Assembly: GCA_963765585.1 (NCBI GenBank)
Contig: CAVXXB010000002.1
Span: 62,001-126,000, forward strand
DNA: 64,000 bases
Reading direction: 5' to 3'
Origin: CAVXXB01 sp963765585
GTDB taxonomy: Bacteria; Calditrichota; Calditrichia; JAJRVZ01
Of this stretch, positions 55,064 to 63,577 are shown in pieces. The position numbers and the translations under genes are program-made. How positions within the stretch are numbered: the first letter of the stretch is position 1; each line of letters begins with the position of its first letter. A model generated the notes under the pieces. The model searched no databases, had not been told where the DNA came from, and saw only the letters and a list, made by a program, of their open reading frames with translations.

Positions 55064-57824
55064 CAAGATGGAATCAACCCGTCAGGTTCTTTTCGATAAT
55101 AAAACCGGAGACTGGCAGGCCGTATTGAATCTGCTGGGACGTTCTGATCCGGATGTTTTGAACCGCGTAACACGCAAAATGCTTAACCACCTTGTATGGA
55201 AAGGTTTTCCTGAGGCCGAACTGATCCTGGCAAAATTTATCCCGCTATTAAGATATGGTCAGCATGATATACTTGCTGAATCTAACAGTCCTTTGAAAAA
55301 ACGCGCTACCGAGAATACTGATAAATTGAATCAGGAGGTGTTTGAAATTGCATCCCAACATATGACTGACGAAGAAATACTGACCAACATACAGGAGTGG
55401 GTAAAGCAGGATAAAACCAGTTTTCTGATCCGTATTGTCTCCTCAATAAATTCTTCTCTCACCGATATCACCGATGCCATTCGCCGATATTACCGGATTG
55501 CACCCCATGGGTTGGAACTGGCCCCCTCTGCGCGTATTGGTGTCAGGGCCGCGCTGATACGACGATTTTTTACGGATCAGCTGGAATTTGTCAATATCGC
55601 AAAAAACTTTGTCCGGGTTGCTGATTTTCATGATCTGGTGCAATATATGATTTGTCCGCCCGGTAGTCATGGTAAATTGGGTGGTAAAAGCGCGGGACTC
55701 TATCTGGCCAAAAGAATTCTCGAGGAAAATGAAGAATTTGAAAAAATACTGCGCAATTTTAAAGTTCCAAAAACCTGGTATATGACATCGGATACCATGC
55801 TGCAATTTATGAATTATAACAATCTGGAAGAAATGCTTGAACAAAAGTATAAACCGATTGATGAGATTCGAAAAGAGTATCCCCAATTGGTCATGTTGTT
55901 TAAGAACTCCACATTTCCTCCCGATATCATTCAGGGATTGTCTATGACCCTGGATGATTTTGGTGATAAACCGCTCATAGTTCGTAGTTCAAGTCTCCTG
56001 GAAGATCGTCTGGGTTCTGCGTTTTCCGGTAAATACAAAAGTCTGTTCCTCGCCAATCAGGGAGTGAAGAATGACCGGTTAGAGGACCTGCTTGACGCGA
56101 TTGCCGAAGTATATGCATCCACATTAGGCCCTGATCCTATGCAATATCGCGCGGAGCGGGGACTACTCGATTTTCATGAGGAAATGGGTATAATGATCCA
56201 GGAAGTGGTCGGTGAACGGGTTGGAGACTATTTTTTGCCTTCCTATGCGGGAGTAGCCTTTAGTAATAATGAATTTCGCTGGTCACCCCGAATTAAAAGG
56301 GAGGATGGCCTGATACGATTAGTTCCAGGTTTGGGTACGCGCGCTGTAGATCGTCTTAGCGATGATTACCCCATTTTGATCGCCCCGGGTCAGCCGGAAC
56401 TTCGTGCCAATGTGAGTATTGAAGACCGGGTCAGATATGCACCTCAGAAAATTGATGTCATCGATTTAAAAGCGAATATTTTCAAAACAATTGATATAAA
56501 TGATTTATTGAGAGAATATGGTGATGAGTATCCGGGTATTATGGATATGATCTCTCTTTATGAACACGATCATTTAAAACAGCCCATAGGCATGATGGTG
56601 GATTTTGCAAATGAAGATCCGATTATCACTTTTGATGGATTGATCTCAAATACGGATTTTGTAAGGCGGATAAATATTATTCTCAAAACGCTGCAAAATG
56701 CTTTGGCCACCCCGGTCGATATTGAATTTGCGTCCAATGGTAAAGACTTTTATTTATTGCAATGCCGGCCACAAAGTTACTCCAAATATGATGCACCCTC
56801 TCCCATTCCCGATGATATTCCTGAAGCAGATATCGTTTTCACGGCCAATAAATTTATATCAAATGGTACTGTCCCGGACATTCTATTTGTTGTCTATGTA
56901 GATCCGGAAAAATATTCACAAATAAGCGAAATTTCTGAATTAAAATCTATCGGTCAGGTAGTCGGTAAATTAAATCAGACATTGCCACGGCGGCAGTTTG
57001 TTTTGATGGGTCCCGGAAGATGGGGTAGCCGTGGCGATATTAAATTAGGTGTAAATGTGACTTATTCGGATATCAATAACACGGCAGTTCTGCTGGAAAT
57101 AGCCAGAAAAAAAGGAAATTATTTGCCAGACCTCTCCTTTGGTACACATTTTTTTCAGGACCTGGTTGAAGCAAATATTCGCTATCTGCCACTATATCCC
57201 GATGATGAAGAAAACATTTTCAACGAAGAGTTATTGGGACATACACCTAATTCACTGATGGAACTATTTCCGGCTTATGCCCACCTTGGTGATATAATAC
57301 GTGTGATCGATATCCCTGCTGCCACAGATGGGAGAGTTCTGCGCATTCTGATGAACGCTGATATCGATAAGGCTGTGGGTATTCTGGCAATGCCATCAGA
57401 GATCGGCGATCTCAGGAAAGATGTCGTTGGTCAAATCGGTCTTGTACGCGATGATCACTGGCGCTGGCGACTGGAAATGGCCCAGAAAATCACCAGACAA
57501 CTTGACCCGGACCGCTTTGGCGTAAAATCTGTCTGTCTGGTTGGAAGTACACTCCTGGCAACAGCACAGGCAGGAAGCGATATTGATCTGCTGGTTTGCT
57601 TTGAGGGAAATAATAATCAGAAAAAAGAGATTCAGCACTGGTTTGAGGGCTGGAGCCTGTGCCTGGATGAGATGAATTTTATGCGTACAGGATACAAGGC
57701 AGGCGGATTACTGGATATTCACTTTGTTACCGATGAAGAGCTGGCAGAACCCGGCCTAATTGAAAACCGTTTGAACATAAAAATAGATGACATGAAGAAA
57801 TTACCACTTGCAAGTTCAAACTGA
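55035..57824 (+). CDS. PEP/pyruvate-binding domain protein with C-terminal nucleotidyltransferase
   Basis: 929-residue frame (the main part of the gene starting at 54638). The centre is an ATP-grasp domain like the N-terminal part of pyruvate phosphate dikinase/PEP synthase: GGKSAGLYLAKRIL (near 215), PLIVRSSSLLEDRLGSAFSG (near 315), and YLLQCRPQSY closing the fold. The swivelling phospho-His domain (GG-x-x-SHxAI) is absent, so it cannot be a normal PEP synthase. Further on come FVLMGPGRWGSRGDIKLGV and, near 836-855, a nucleotidyltransferase motif LVGSTLLATAQAGSDIDLLV with the GS...D-x-D layout plus a later Asp (LLDIHFV). Its biochemical role is unknown; the pairing with glutamate dehydrogenase hints at nitrogen/carbon control (inference). 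Confidence 0.8.
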   Translation: MYQKLRLVFDKMESTRQVLFDNKTGDWQAVLNLLGRSDPDVLNRVTRKMLNHLVWKGFPEAELILAKFIPLLRYGQHDILAESNSPLKKRATENTDKLNQEVFEIASQHMTDEEILTNIQEWVKQDKTSFLIRIVSSINSSLTDITDAIRRYYRIAPHGLELAPSARIGVRAALIRRFFTDQLEFVNIAKNFVRVADFHDLVQYMICPPGSHGKLGGKSAGLYLAKRILEENEEFEKILRNFKVPKTWYMTSDTMLQFMNYNNLEEMLEQKYKPIDEIRKEYPQLVMLFKNSTFPPDIIQGLSMTLDDFGDKPLIVRSSSLLEDRLGSAFSGKYKSLFLANQGVKNDRLEDLLDAIAEVYASTLGPDPMQYRAERGLLDFHEEMGIMIQEVVGERVGDYFLPSYAGVAFSNNEFRWSPRIKREDGLIRLVPGLGTRAVDRLSDDYPILIAPGQPELRANVSIEDRVRYAPQKIDVIDLKANIFKTIDINDLLREYGDEYPGIMDMISLYEHDHLKQPIGMMVDFANEDPIITFDGLISNTDFVRRINIILKTLQNALATPVDIEFASNGKDFYLLQCRPQSYSKYDAPSPIPDDIPEADIVFTANKFISNGTVPDILFVVYVDPEKYSQISEISELKSIGQVVGKLNQTLPRRQFVLMGPGRWGSRGDIKLGVNVTYSDINNTAVLLEIARKKGNYLPDLSFGTHFFQDLVEANIRYLPLYPDDEENIFNEELLGHTPNSLMELFPAYAHLGDIIRVIDIPAATDGRVLRILMNADIDKAVGILAMPSEIGDLRKDVVGQIGLVRDDHWRWRLEMAQKITRQLDPDRFGVKSVCLVGSTLLATAQAGSDIDLLVCFEGNNNQKKEIQHWFEGWSLCLDEMNFMRTGYKAGGLLDIHFVTDEELAEPGLIENRLNIKIDDMKKLPLASSN

Positions 57825-57827
57825 CAA

Positions 57828-58124
57828 CCCTCCCCTAAATCCCCTCCCTCCTGCTGCGCAGCATGGAGGGGACTTGATCTGAGGTTTCCCCCTCATTGCT
57901 GCAACAGGTGAGAAGGAAATGCTGTGTGCAAATTCTATATTCTAAATCCGAATTTCTAAACAAATCGAAATACTAAAATCTCAATTACTAAAACAGAGGC
58001 AAGAATAATTGGAACTGGTCTTTGGAATTTGAATTTTATTTCGGATTTAGAGATTAGTGCTCCGGATTTCAAGTCCCCTCCATGCGACCCCGTTCTGTGG
58101 GGTCGGAGGGAGGGGATTTAGGGG
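57828..58124. repeat. 0.3-kb element bounded by a long inverted repeat
   Basis: The left arm (57828-57877) and right arm (58069-58124) are inverted copies: CCCTAAATCCCCTCCCTCC and GCATGGAGGGGACTTGA on the left, with their reverse complements on the right. Each arm has a different hairpin in its middle (TGCTGCGCAGCA left; GACCCCACAGAACGGGGTC, reverse-complemented, right). The 190-base interior is AT-rich, with CTAAATCCGAATTTCTAAAC-like words, and has no gene. A related AGGGGGATTAAGGGGGTGGG tract follows to 58189. Confidence 0.75.
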
Positions 58125-58189
58125 TGGGTCTTTATAGATCCGAATCTCACACTCCCAAACTCTGATTGGAGGGGGATTAAGGGGGTGGG

Positions 58190-58858
58190 TCATACGAATG
58201 TCGCAATTTCCTCCAACGCCTTCTTCGAGATATCTGGTACCTTCGTACTCTCTGCCGGATATCCGGTGACAAGTATTAAAAACGGCCGCTCATTCCCTGG
58301 CCGGTCCAGAATTTCATTCAGGAATCCCATGGGACTGGGTGTATGCGTCAGAGTTACCAATCCCGCATGATGCAAAGCTGAGATTAAAAAACCGGTGGCA
58401 ATACCGACAGATTCCTGCACATAATAGTTTTTATGTTTTTTCCCTTTTGCATCCAGATCATAGATTTTACCAAAAATCACAATCAAGGCCGGTGCCAATT
58501 CAAGAAACGGTTTATTTTCATTTGTCTCCAACATAGCCAGATCTGCCAGCCATTCTTCGGTAGCCCGCTTTGTGTAAAACTCATGTTCTTCTTTTTCCGC
58601 TTCTTCACGAATTCGCTTTTTTTTCTCAGGATTTGTCACCACCACAAAATGCCAGGGTTGCTTATTGGCACCATTTGGTGCCGTTCCGGCAGATTTTAGA
58701 CTATTCTTTATCACTTCATCCGGTATGGCCCGATCCGAAAAATCGCGTACCGTTCGCCGTTTCTTTATCTCCTGATAAAATTTTTGTGATCGCTCTATCA
58801 TTTCTTCTTTGTCATACTCAATATATTGGGTAAGAGGAATAAAATTGTGCTCTGTCAT
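58190..58858 (-). CDS. Nitroreductase-family flavoprotein, iodotyrosine-deiodinase-like
   Basis: 222 residues, one FMN-binding nitroreductase domain: KKRRTVRDFSDRAIP, GTAPNGANKQPWHFVVV, ESVGIATGFLISALHHAGL, THTPSPMGFLNEIL and the C-terminal GYPAESTKVP. The active-site lid EEHEFYTKRATEEWLADLAM aligns with the Glu-x3-Tyr...Lys substrate clamp of iodotyrosine deiodinase, and the overall layout fits that branch rather than NfsA/NfsB. Bacterial members can dehalogenate halotyrosines in vitro, but their natural substrate is unclear. It stands alone between a repeat element and rpiA. Confidence 0.85.
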   Translation of the reverse strand: MTEHNFIPLTQYIEYDKEEMIERSQKFYQEIKKRRTVRDFSDRAIPDEVIKNSLKSAGTAPNGANKQPWHFVVVTNPEKKKRIREEAEKEEHEFYTKRATEEWLADLAMLETNENKPFLELAPALIVIFGKIYDLDAKGKKHKNYYVQESVGIATGFLISALHHAGLVTLTHTPSPMGFLNEILDRPGNERPFLILVTGYPAESTKVPDISKKALEEIATFV

Positions 58859-59079
58859 CTAAAAACCTTTTTATCGACTTTACTTTTCAATTGTAATTGG
58901 GAATTGGTTATTTGTAATTGGCGAACTCGAATAAATTGTCTCTTACAAAGACTCAGAGGGCCGTCAAAAATTTACCGGATGATCATTGAATTCAGTTTAG
59001 TTAATTTTCGAACCCATTTGTCAGGAGAACACAGGAAAGATCCTGAAATAAATTCATAATGATGCAAGTCACTAATGGA

Positions 59080-59778
59080 TTATTCATGTTTTTTCATATG
59101 TTTGACTTCCTTCTCAGAAGCCAAAATTACTTCATCAGTCATTGATAAAAAAAGACCATGTGCCATAATACCGGCCCGGCTATTTAGTGCTTCATCTAAT
59201 TTAATTGCATCCTTAATCGGTCCAAATTGGCAATCAAGAACATAGTTATTTTGATCCGTTTTATAGTAATTTTCATCACCCATTTTACGTATTTGAACAT
59301 TTGCACCCAGTTCAGTTAGATATTTCATCTCAAGGGGTAGTGCATATGGGAGTACTTCTACAGGAACAAAAAACAAGGTTCCAAGTTTGTCCGAGAATTT
59401 TGATTCATCGATAATTATTATAAATCGCTTACTGGTCTGGGCCATTACTTTTTCCCGTAAGAATGCCCCACCCCCACCTTTTATAAGATTGAATTCAGGA
59501 TCTACTTCATCTGCACCATCAACAGTGATATCCAATTCCTGATAATCGGCATAGCTGGTCAGTGGAATTCCCAGATCTCCTGAAATCTGCTCCGTTTGCA
59601 ATGAACTGGGGATACCAAGAATATTTTTCAACTCCCCGCTATGAACCCTTTTTGCCAAAGCCTCCAGAAAATATCTAACCGTACTGCCCGTTCCCAACCC
59701 AACAATCATGCCATCCTTAACCAGATTTGCCGCCAGCTCTGCTGCCCGGGCTTTTAATTTATCCTGATTCAATATCAA
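59080..59778 (-). CDS. rpiA: Ribose-5-phosphate isomerase A
   Basis: 232 residues. Interconverts ribose-5-phosphate and ribulose-5-phosphate in the pentose phosphate pathway. Family marks are VGLGTGSTVRYFLEAL, the DITVDGADEVDPEFNLIKGG loop with the catalytic Asp/Lys region, GAFLREKVMA, and IDESKFSDKLG. The start is TTG at 59778 and its TTGA overlaps the TGA stop of the phosphoglucose isomerase gene, so translation is coupled. A second in-frame TTG lies two codons later. The C terminus is extended by a Lys/His-rich tail. Confidence 0.95.
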   Translation of the reverse strand: MILNQDKLKARAAELAANLVKDGMIVGLGTGSTVRYFLEALAKRVHSGELKNILGIPSSLQTEQISGDLGIPLTSYADYQELDITVDGADEVDPEFNLIKGGGGAFLREKVMAQTSKRFIIIIDESKFSDKLGTLFFVPVEVLPYALPLEMKYLTELGANVQIRKMGDENYYKTDQNNYVLDCQFGPIKDAIKLDEALNSRAGIMAHGLFLSMTDEVILASEKEVKHMKKHE

Positions 59779-61562
59779 TTACCCCAAACTAAATTATCTA
59801 TCGCCGCAATCAGTTTCTTTATATCGCTCTTGTAATCTGTACTCAATTCGATTCTCAGTACCCATCGGTTTTCACCCAAAAGCGCCTCCCTGTCACCAAG
59901 TGACTGCGCTTGACAAAGTACTGCAAACGAAATCTGCGATTCGCTATTAAAAGCATCACCAGGGATTGAAACATCGTTTTCATTTTTACCTATAATTTGA
60001 ATAAACAGGCCATGACCGGCATCACCCTTATGTAACTGACCGGTTGAATGTAAAAATCTTGGACCATATCCCAAGGTCGTTGCCATTTTTGTTTTTTGGT
60101 GTATCCTGGACTGAAGTATATGAAGATTGTCATCCAAATTGTTACCAGCATGCAGGTAGGCATGAATAGAAACATAACTTCGTCCGGCACCTTCTTTATT
60201 ACCACTATGAGACTGCTTAAAAAATTCGCTAAACATTTTTTCCAGCGTATCGGTCTTTATTGTCGAGACTACTTGCATTCCTGCCAATTGCTGTGGATTT
60301 TCCGGTTTTTTTAGATTTCCACTTTCCATGAAATCCGAAATTTTGGCTTTTGCCAGTATCTTTGCCGATTCAACATTTGGCTGGTCAAAGGGATTTATTT
60401 TGAGAAAATAACCTGCAATAACAGTAGCAATTTCCCAAATAAAAAACTGGGCACCCAGTTCTGAAAGATCCGCGATTTCTGTTTCAATCACCGGGAAACC
60501 ATTGGAAACAAGCCCTTTCACTTCATTGTCAAAATTCTCATTACCCTTCAATTTCAGATGGACAAACAGGCGATCCTTTGCATAATATTCCGGTTCTTGA
60601 ATCGATTCCAGGTCAACCGGTAAGATTCCTTTCCCTTCCTTTCCGGTACTTTCGGCGATTAATTGTTCAACCCAGCCACCAAAACCGGATATTTTGGGGG
60701 ATAACAAAAAGGTGAGTTTGTCTTTACCCCTGAGTGACAGCGCACCGATAATTATACCCAAACTCACTGCCAATGATTTTTGATTTTTTGCCTGATCTGC
60801 AGCCACTTGCGCGCGATTCAGGATTTGTGTGATATCACAACCGACCAGAGCGGCAGGAACCAAACCAAAATATGACAGGGCAGAAAACCGGCCGCCAATA
60901 TTAGGATCATTAAGAAATATTTTTTTAAATCCAAGCTCGCCGGCAATCTTTTCCAAACCACTGCCCGGATCAGTTATGGCGACAAATGATTGACCGGCTT
61001 TTTCCTTGCCATACCTGGTAAATGTCCTGTTGTAGAAATATTTCATAAAGGACATGGTTTCAATTGTTCCACCGGATTTTGTAGAGACGATAAATAAAGT
61101 TTTGCCCTTATCTGCAAAATTCTGAGCATGCATAACGGAATCCGGATCGGTGCTATCAAGTACGGAAAGATCAGGATAACCCGCTTTTACACCAAAGGTT
61201 TTTCGGAATACTTCGGGTGCAAGGCTTGAGCCACCCATGCCCAATAATAATACGTGATCAAAATTTTCAGATCTGACTTTATCAACAAACTCATTAATCT
61301 CATTGACCGCATCAATCATCACTCTCGGGCTATGTAACCAACCAAGCCGGTTGGAGATTTCATCCGGCTCTTCATTCCAGATGGTATAATCATGATCCCA
61401 TAAGCGTTCAACAATATTTTCGGACTCAATTTGCGCCTGAGCCTGCTCAACTATATTGGATTGTTCTCCCAGCCATGCCAGGTTTTGCCATTTTTGCAAC
61501 TTGCATCTCCAGACTGTTTTTAAACGATTGGTACCGCTCTCGGCTTTCTGGCTTTCAGCCAT
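59775..61562 (-). CDS. pgi: Glucose-6-phosphate isomerase
   Basis: 595 residues at most. Interconverts glucose-6-phosphate and fructose-6-phosphate. Marks are LLLGMGGSSLAPEV, VSTKSGGTIETMSFMKYF, the signature IGGRFSALSYFGLVPAALVG and FAKDRL-like EYYAKDRLFVHLKL. The sequence resembles the isomerase half of transaldolase-isomerase fusions, but no transaldolase is attached. The ATG at 61562 has no ribosome site and its first codons (MAESQKAES) come from an intergenic word-like repeat, whereas a TTG at 61499 has GGAG upstream and starts right before the conserved part, so the true start may be there. It forms an operon with rpiA. Confidence 0.92.
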   Translation of the reverse strand: MAESQKAESGTNRLKTVWRCKLQKWQNLAWLGEQSNIVEQAQAQIESENIVERLWDHDYTIWNEEPDEISNRLGWLHSPRVMIDAVNEINEFVDKVRSENFDHVLLLGMGGSSLAPEVFRKTFGVKAGYPDLSVLDSTDPDSVMHAQNFADKGKTLFIVSTKSGGTIETMSFMKYFYNRTFTRYGKEKAGQSFVAITDPGSGLEKIAGELGFKKIFLNDPNIGGRFSALSYFGLVPAALVGCDITQILNRAQVAADQAKNQKSLAVSLGIIIGALSLRGKDKLTFLLSPKISGFGGWVEQLIAESTGKEGKGILPVDLESIQEPEYYAKDRLFVHLKLKGNENFDNEVKGLVSNGFPVIETEIADLSELGAQFFIWEIATVIAGYFLKINPFDQPNVESAKILAKAKISDFMESGNLKKPENPQQLAGMQVVSTIKTDTLEKMFSEFFKQSHSGNKEGAGRSYVSIHAYLHAGNNLDDNLHILQSRIHQKTKMATTLGYGPRFLHSTGQLHKGDAGHGLFIQIIGKNENDVSIPGDAFNSESQISFAVLCQAQSLGDREALLGENRWVLRIELSTDYKSDIKKLIAAIDNLVWGN

Positions 61563-61641
61563 CGGCTTACGGAATTAAAACACTTTATAGTATATATCAA
61601 ACAATTTCTGTTGGCCGAGAGCCGATAGCCGATAGCAAGTT

Positions 61642-63084
61642 CTATTTACTCAAAACTTTTATCAAAGTCCCGGTTTCAACCTGATCGGTTAAATTCATTC
61701 CATTTACTAAAGCCAGCTCATCCATTTTATCGGCCGGCACGCTATACGCTTTAAATGCCTGCTCAAGGGCCATCTTTCTCGACACCTTTTGTATTTTGAT
61801 CCGGTCTGGTTGTATCGCCAGTTTTTGCCGATCGGTAAGAGTGGCAAAGCCGGCCATAGGTTGTTCCAGCGCAGTAGCCAGATCTTTAAAAAACGGTTCT
61901 TTTGTAAATCCGTGAAATTTGTAAATATATTTTTCTTTTTGAATGAAATAAGAGACCACCGTGAGTGGACCAGATTGCCCGGACAGTGTAGTCATGCTGC
62001 GTATTGCTGAAAAGCCATTTACCTTTATTTCTTTTTCATCGTCTATACGCGCCTTGGTATTCTTTACAAAATCATTAAATGACTCTCTAATAGTGCCTAT
62101 GGATGATAGACTAAACACAACTGCCCCCTTCTCATCTGCGGATACAATCTGTACCTGAGAGGGGGAATTTTGCAGTTTCCAACCAGTTGGATATGGAAAC
62201 ATAAATTTTAAATCCGGATGATAAAATACATTATTTTCAGTAAAACCCTGTCGCGGATTGTCCCCATACACCAATCCGTTAATCCGGTTGAGATATTCAT
62301 TTCGATTTACTTTCAGATCCGTAGCATTAACCTTTGTGCGCCATTCATCTGATTTTTTTTGCACATCGACCACCCGGTCTGCCGGATTCGGATGGGTAGA
62401 AAACCAGTCCGGTAACCCGCTCTGACTGCTCTGACTTTGCATCTGGTCCAATGTTTGGAAGAAATTTGACATTTCCCGGGCATCATAACCAACCTTTGTG
62501 GCATACTCTACACCAAGATCATCCGACTGACGCTCATGGTCCCGGCTAAACTTCAGGAATAATAAACCAATGCCCTGCGCAGCCATTCCGGCATAATGGG
62601 CAAACTCCGGTGCCAGTACGGTTCCCAGCCCCAGGCCCAGCTGTGCGACCTGGGCATTTGAATATTGCTGCGCAGAGTGCCTGGCAGTGACATGTCCGAT
62701 TTCGTGACCAACCACACCGGCCAACTCGGCTTCACTATTCATATAGGCCATAATTCCTCTGGTGATATACACAAATCCACCCGGGACAGCAAATGCATTA
62801 ATTACCGGGCTATCCATCAGTTTGAAATCAAATTTTAGTTGTGGGCGATGGGAGACCTTAACCATCGTATTGCCAAGATCATCCAGATATTTTTGCAGAT
62901 TTTCATCTTCATAGACACCATACATTTGCACTATGGATGGATCAGATTGCCGGCCAAGATTTATTTCATCTGTCTCACTCAACAACATAAATTCTTTTTT
63001 CCCGGTTACCGGATTAACCGCACATGATAAAATAAACAACAAAGTGACTGTAATGATGACAATTGTAATTTTATGTTTGAACAT
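61642..63084 (-). CDS. M48-family zinc metalloprotease lipoprotein (BepA/YfgC-like)
   Basis: 480 residues. Lipoprotein signal (IVIITVTLLFILSC, lipobox Cys near 21). The M48 domain has FAVPGGFVYITRGIM, the zinc motif VGHEIGHVTARH (near 127-131) and the third ligand Glu in SRDHERQSDDLGVEYA, followed by WFSTHPNPADRV. The central part (about 265-400) is an unassigned beta-rich domain, and the last 60 residues are LysM-like (FKAYSVPADKMDELALVNGM). It should act in the periplasm on outer-membrane protein folding or on the cell wall. Start ATG 63084 follows GGGAATGTT. Confidence 0.92.
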   Translation of the reverse strand: MFKHKITIVIITVTLLFILSCAVNPVTGKKEFMLLSETDEINLGRQSDPSIVQMYGVYEDENLQKYLDDLGNTMVKVSHRPQLKFDFKLMDSPVINAFAVPGGFVYITRGIMAYMNSEAELAGVVGHEIGHVTARHSAQQYSNAQVAQLGLGLGTVLAPEFAHYAGMAAQGIGLLFLKFSRDHERQSDDLGVEYATKVGYDAREMSNFFQTLDQMQSQSSQSGLPDWFSTHPNPADRVVDVQKKSDEWRTKVNATDLKVNRNEYLNRINGLVYGDNPRQGFTENNVFYHPDLKFMFPYPTGWKLQNSPSQVQIVSADEKGAVVFSLSSIGTIRESFNDFVKNTKARIDDEKEIKVNGFSAIRSMTTLSGQSGPLTVVSYFIQKEKYIYKFHGFTKEPFFKDLATALEQPMAGFATLTDRQKLAIQPDRIKIQKVSRKMALEQAFKAYSVPADKMDELALVNGMNLTDQVETGTLIKVLSK

Positions 63085-63270
63085 AACATTCCCTTTTTTT
63101 TATTCACAATATACAATTTAATTTAAGGTACGAACAGAAAGAAATTCAAATTTTTATCACCTGAAATCATGGAGTAATGCTTAAAATAATATAAAATTTA
63201 TTGTTTTTTGTGTTCGATGTACGTAGAATATATTTTTATTTCTTATAGTGTTCATTAATTGAGAACAATC

Positions 63271-63471
63271 ATGGACAAAAGTAAAAGATGGATTACCCAG
63301 TCTCTGGAACGAAAGGCCTTTGAGGATATTATATCCACTACATTTCAACGATACAAAGATAATTTGATGTGCTCGCAAACTATCCTTGATGAAATCATTC
63401 AGCATGTCACAAAGGATATTCGCGATCAGTTGCAGGGGCTTTCCCGGGAAGCAAGGAAAAATAACCCTTAA
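63271..63471 (+). CDS. Small hypothetical protein
   Basis: 66 residues starting MDKSKRWITQSLERKAFEDI, rich in Lys, Arg and Gln and predicted mostly helical (DEIIQHVTKDIRDQLQGLSR). No signal peptide, membrane segment or known domain was recognised. A TTG at 63259 is in frame, but the ATG with GAGAA upstream is more likely. It is divergent from the M48 gene and 107 bases from the transporter gene. Confidence 0.55.
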   Translation: MDKSKRWITQSLERKAFEDIISTTFQRYKDNLMCSQTILDEIIQHVTKDIRDQLQGLSREARKNNP

Positions 63472-63577
63472 CGCTACTAATTAAACTACAGATATTTGGC
63501 ACAATTTCAATCAAACTGGTATGTCCCTGATGAATACTGAAGTCCATGCCACGGAAACAGCTCTCCGGTTTTGATCA

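Noticed and set aside
61499..63084. Transaldolase fused or adjacent to phosphoglucose isomerase
   Set aside because: The isomerase resembles fused forms, but the upstream frame is an M48 lipoprotein with no transaldolase motif.
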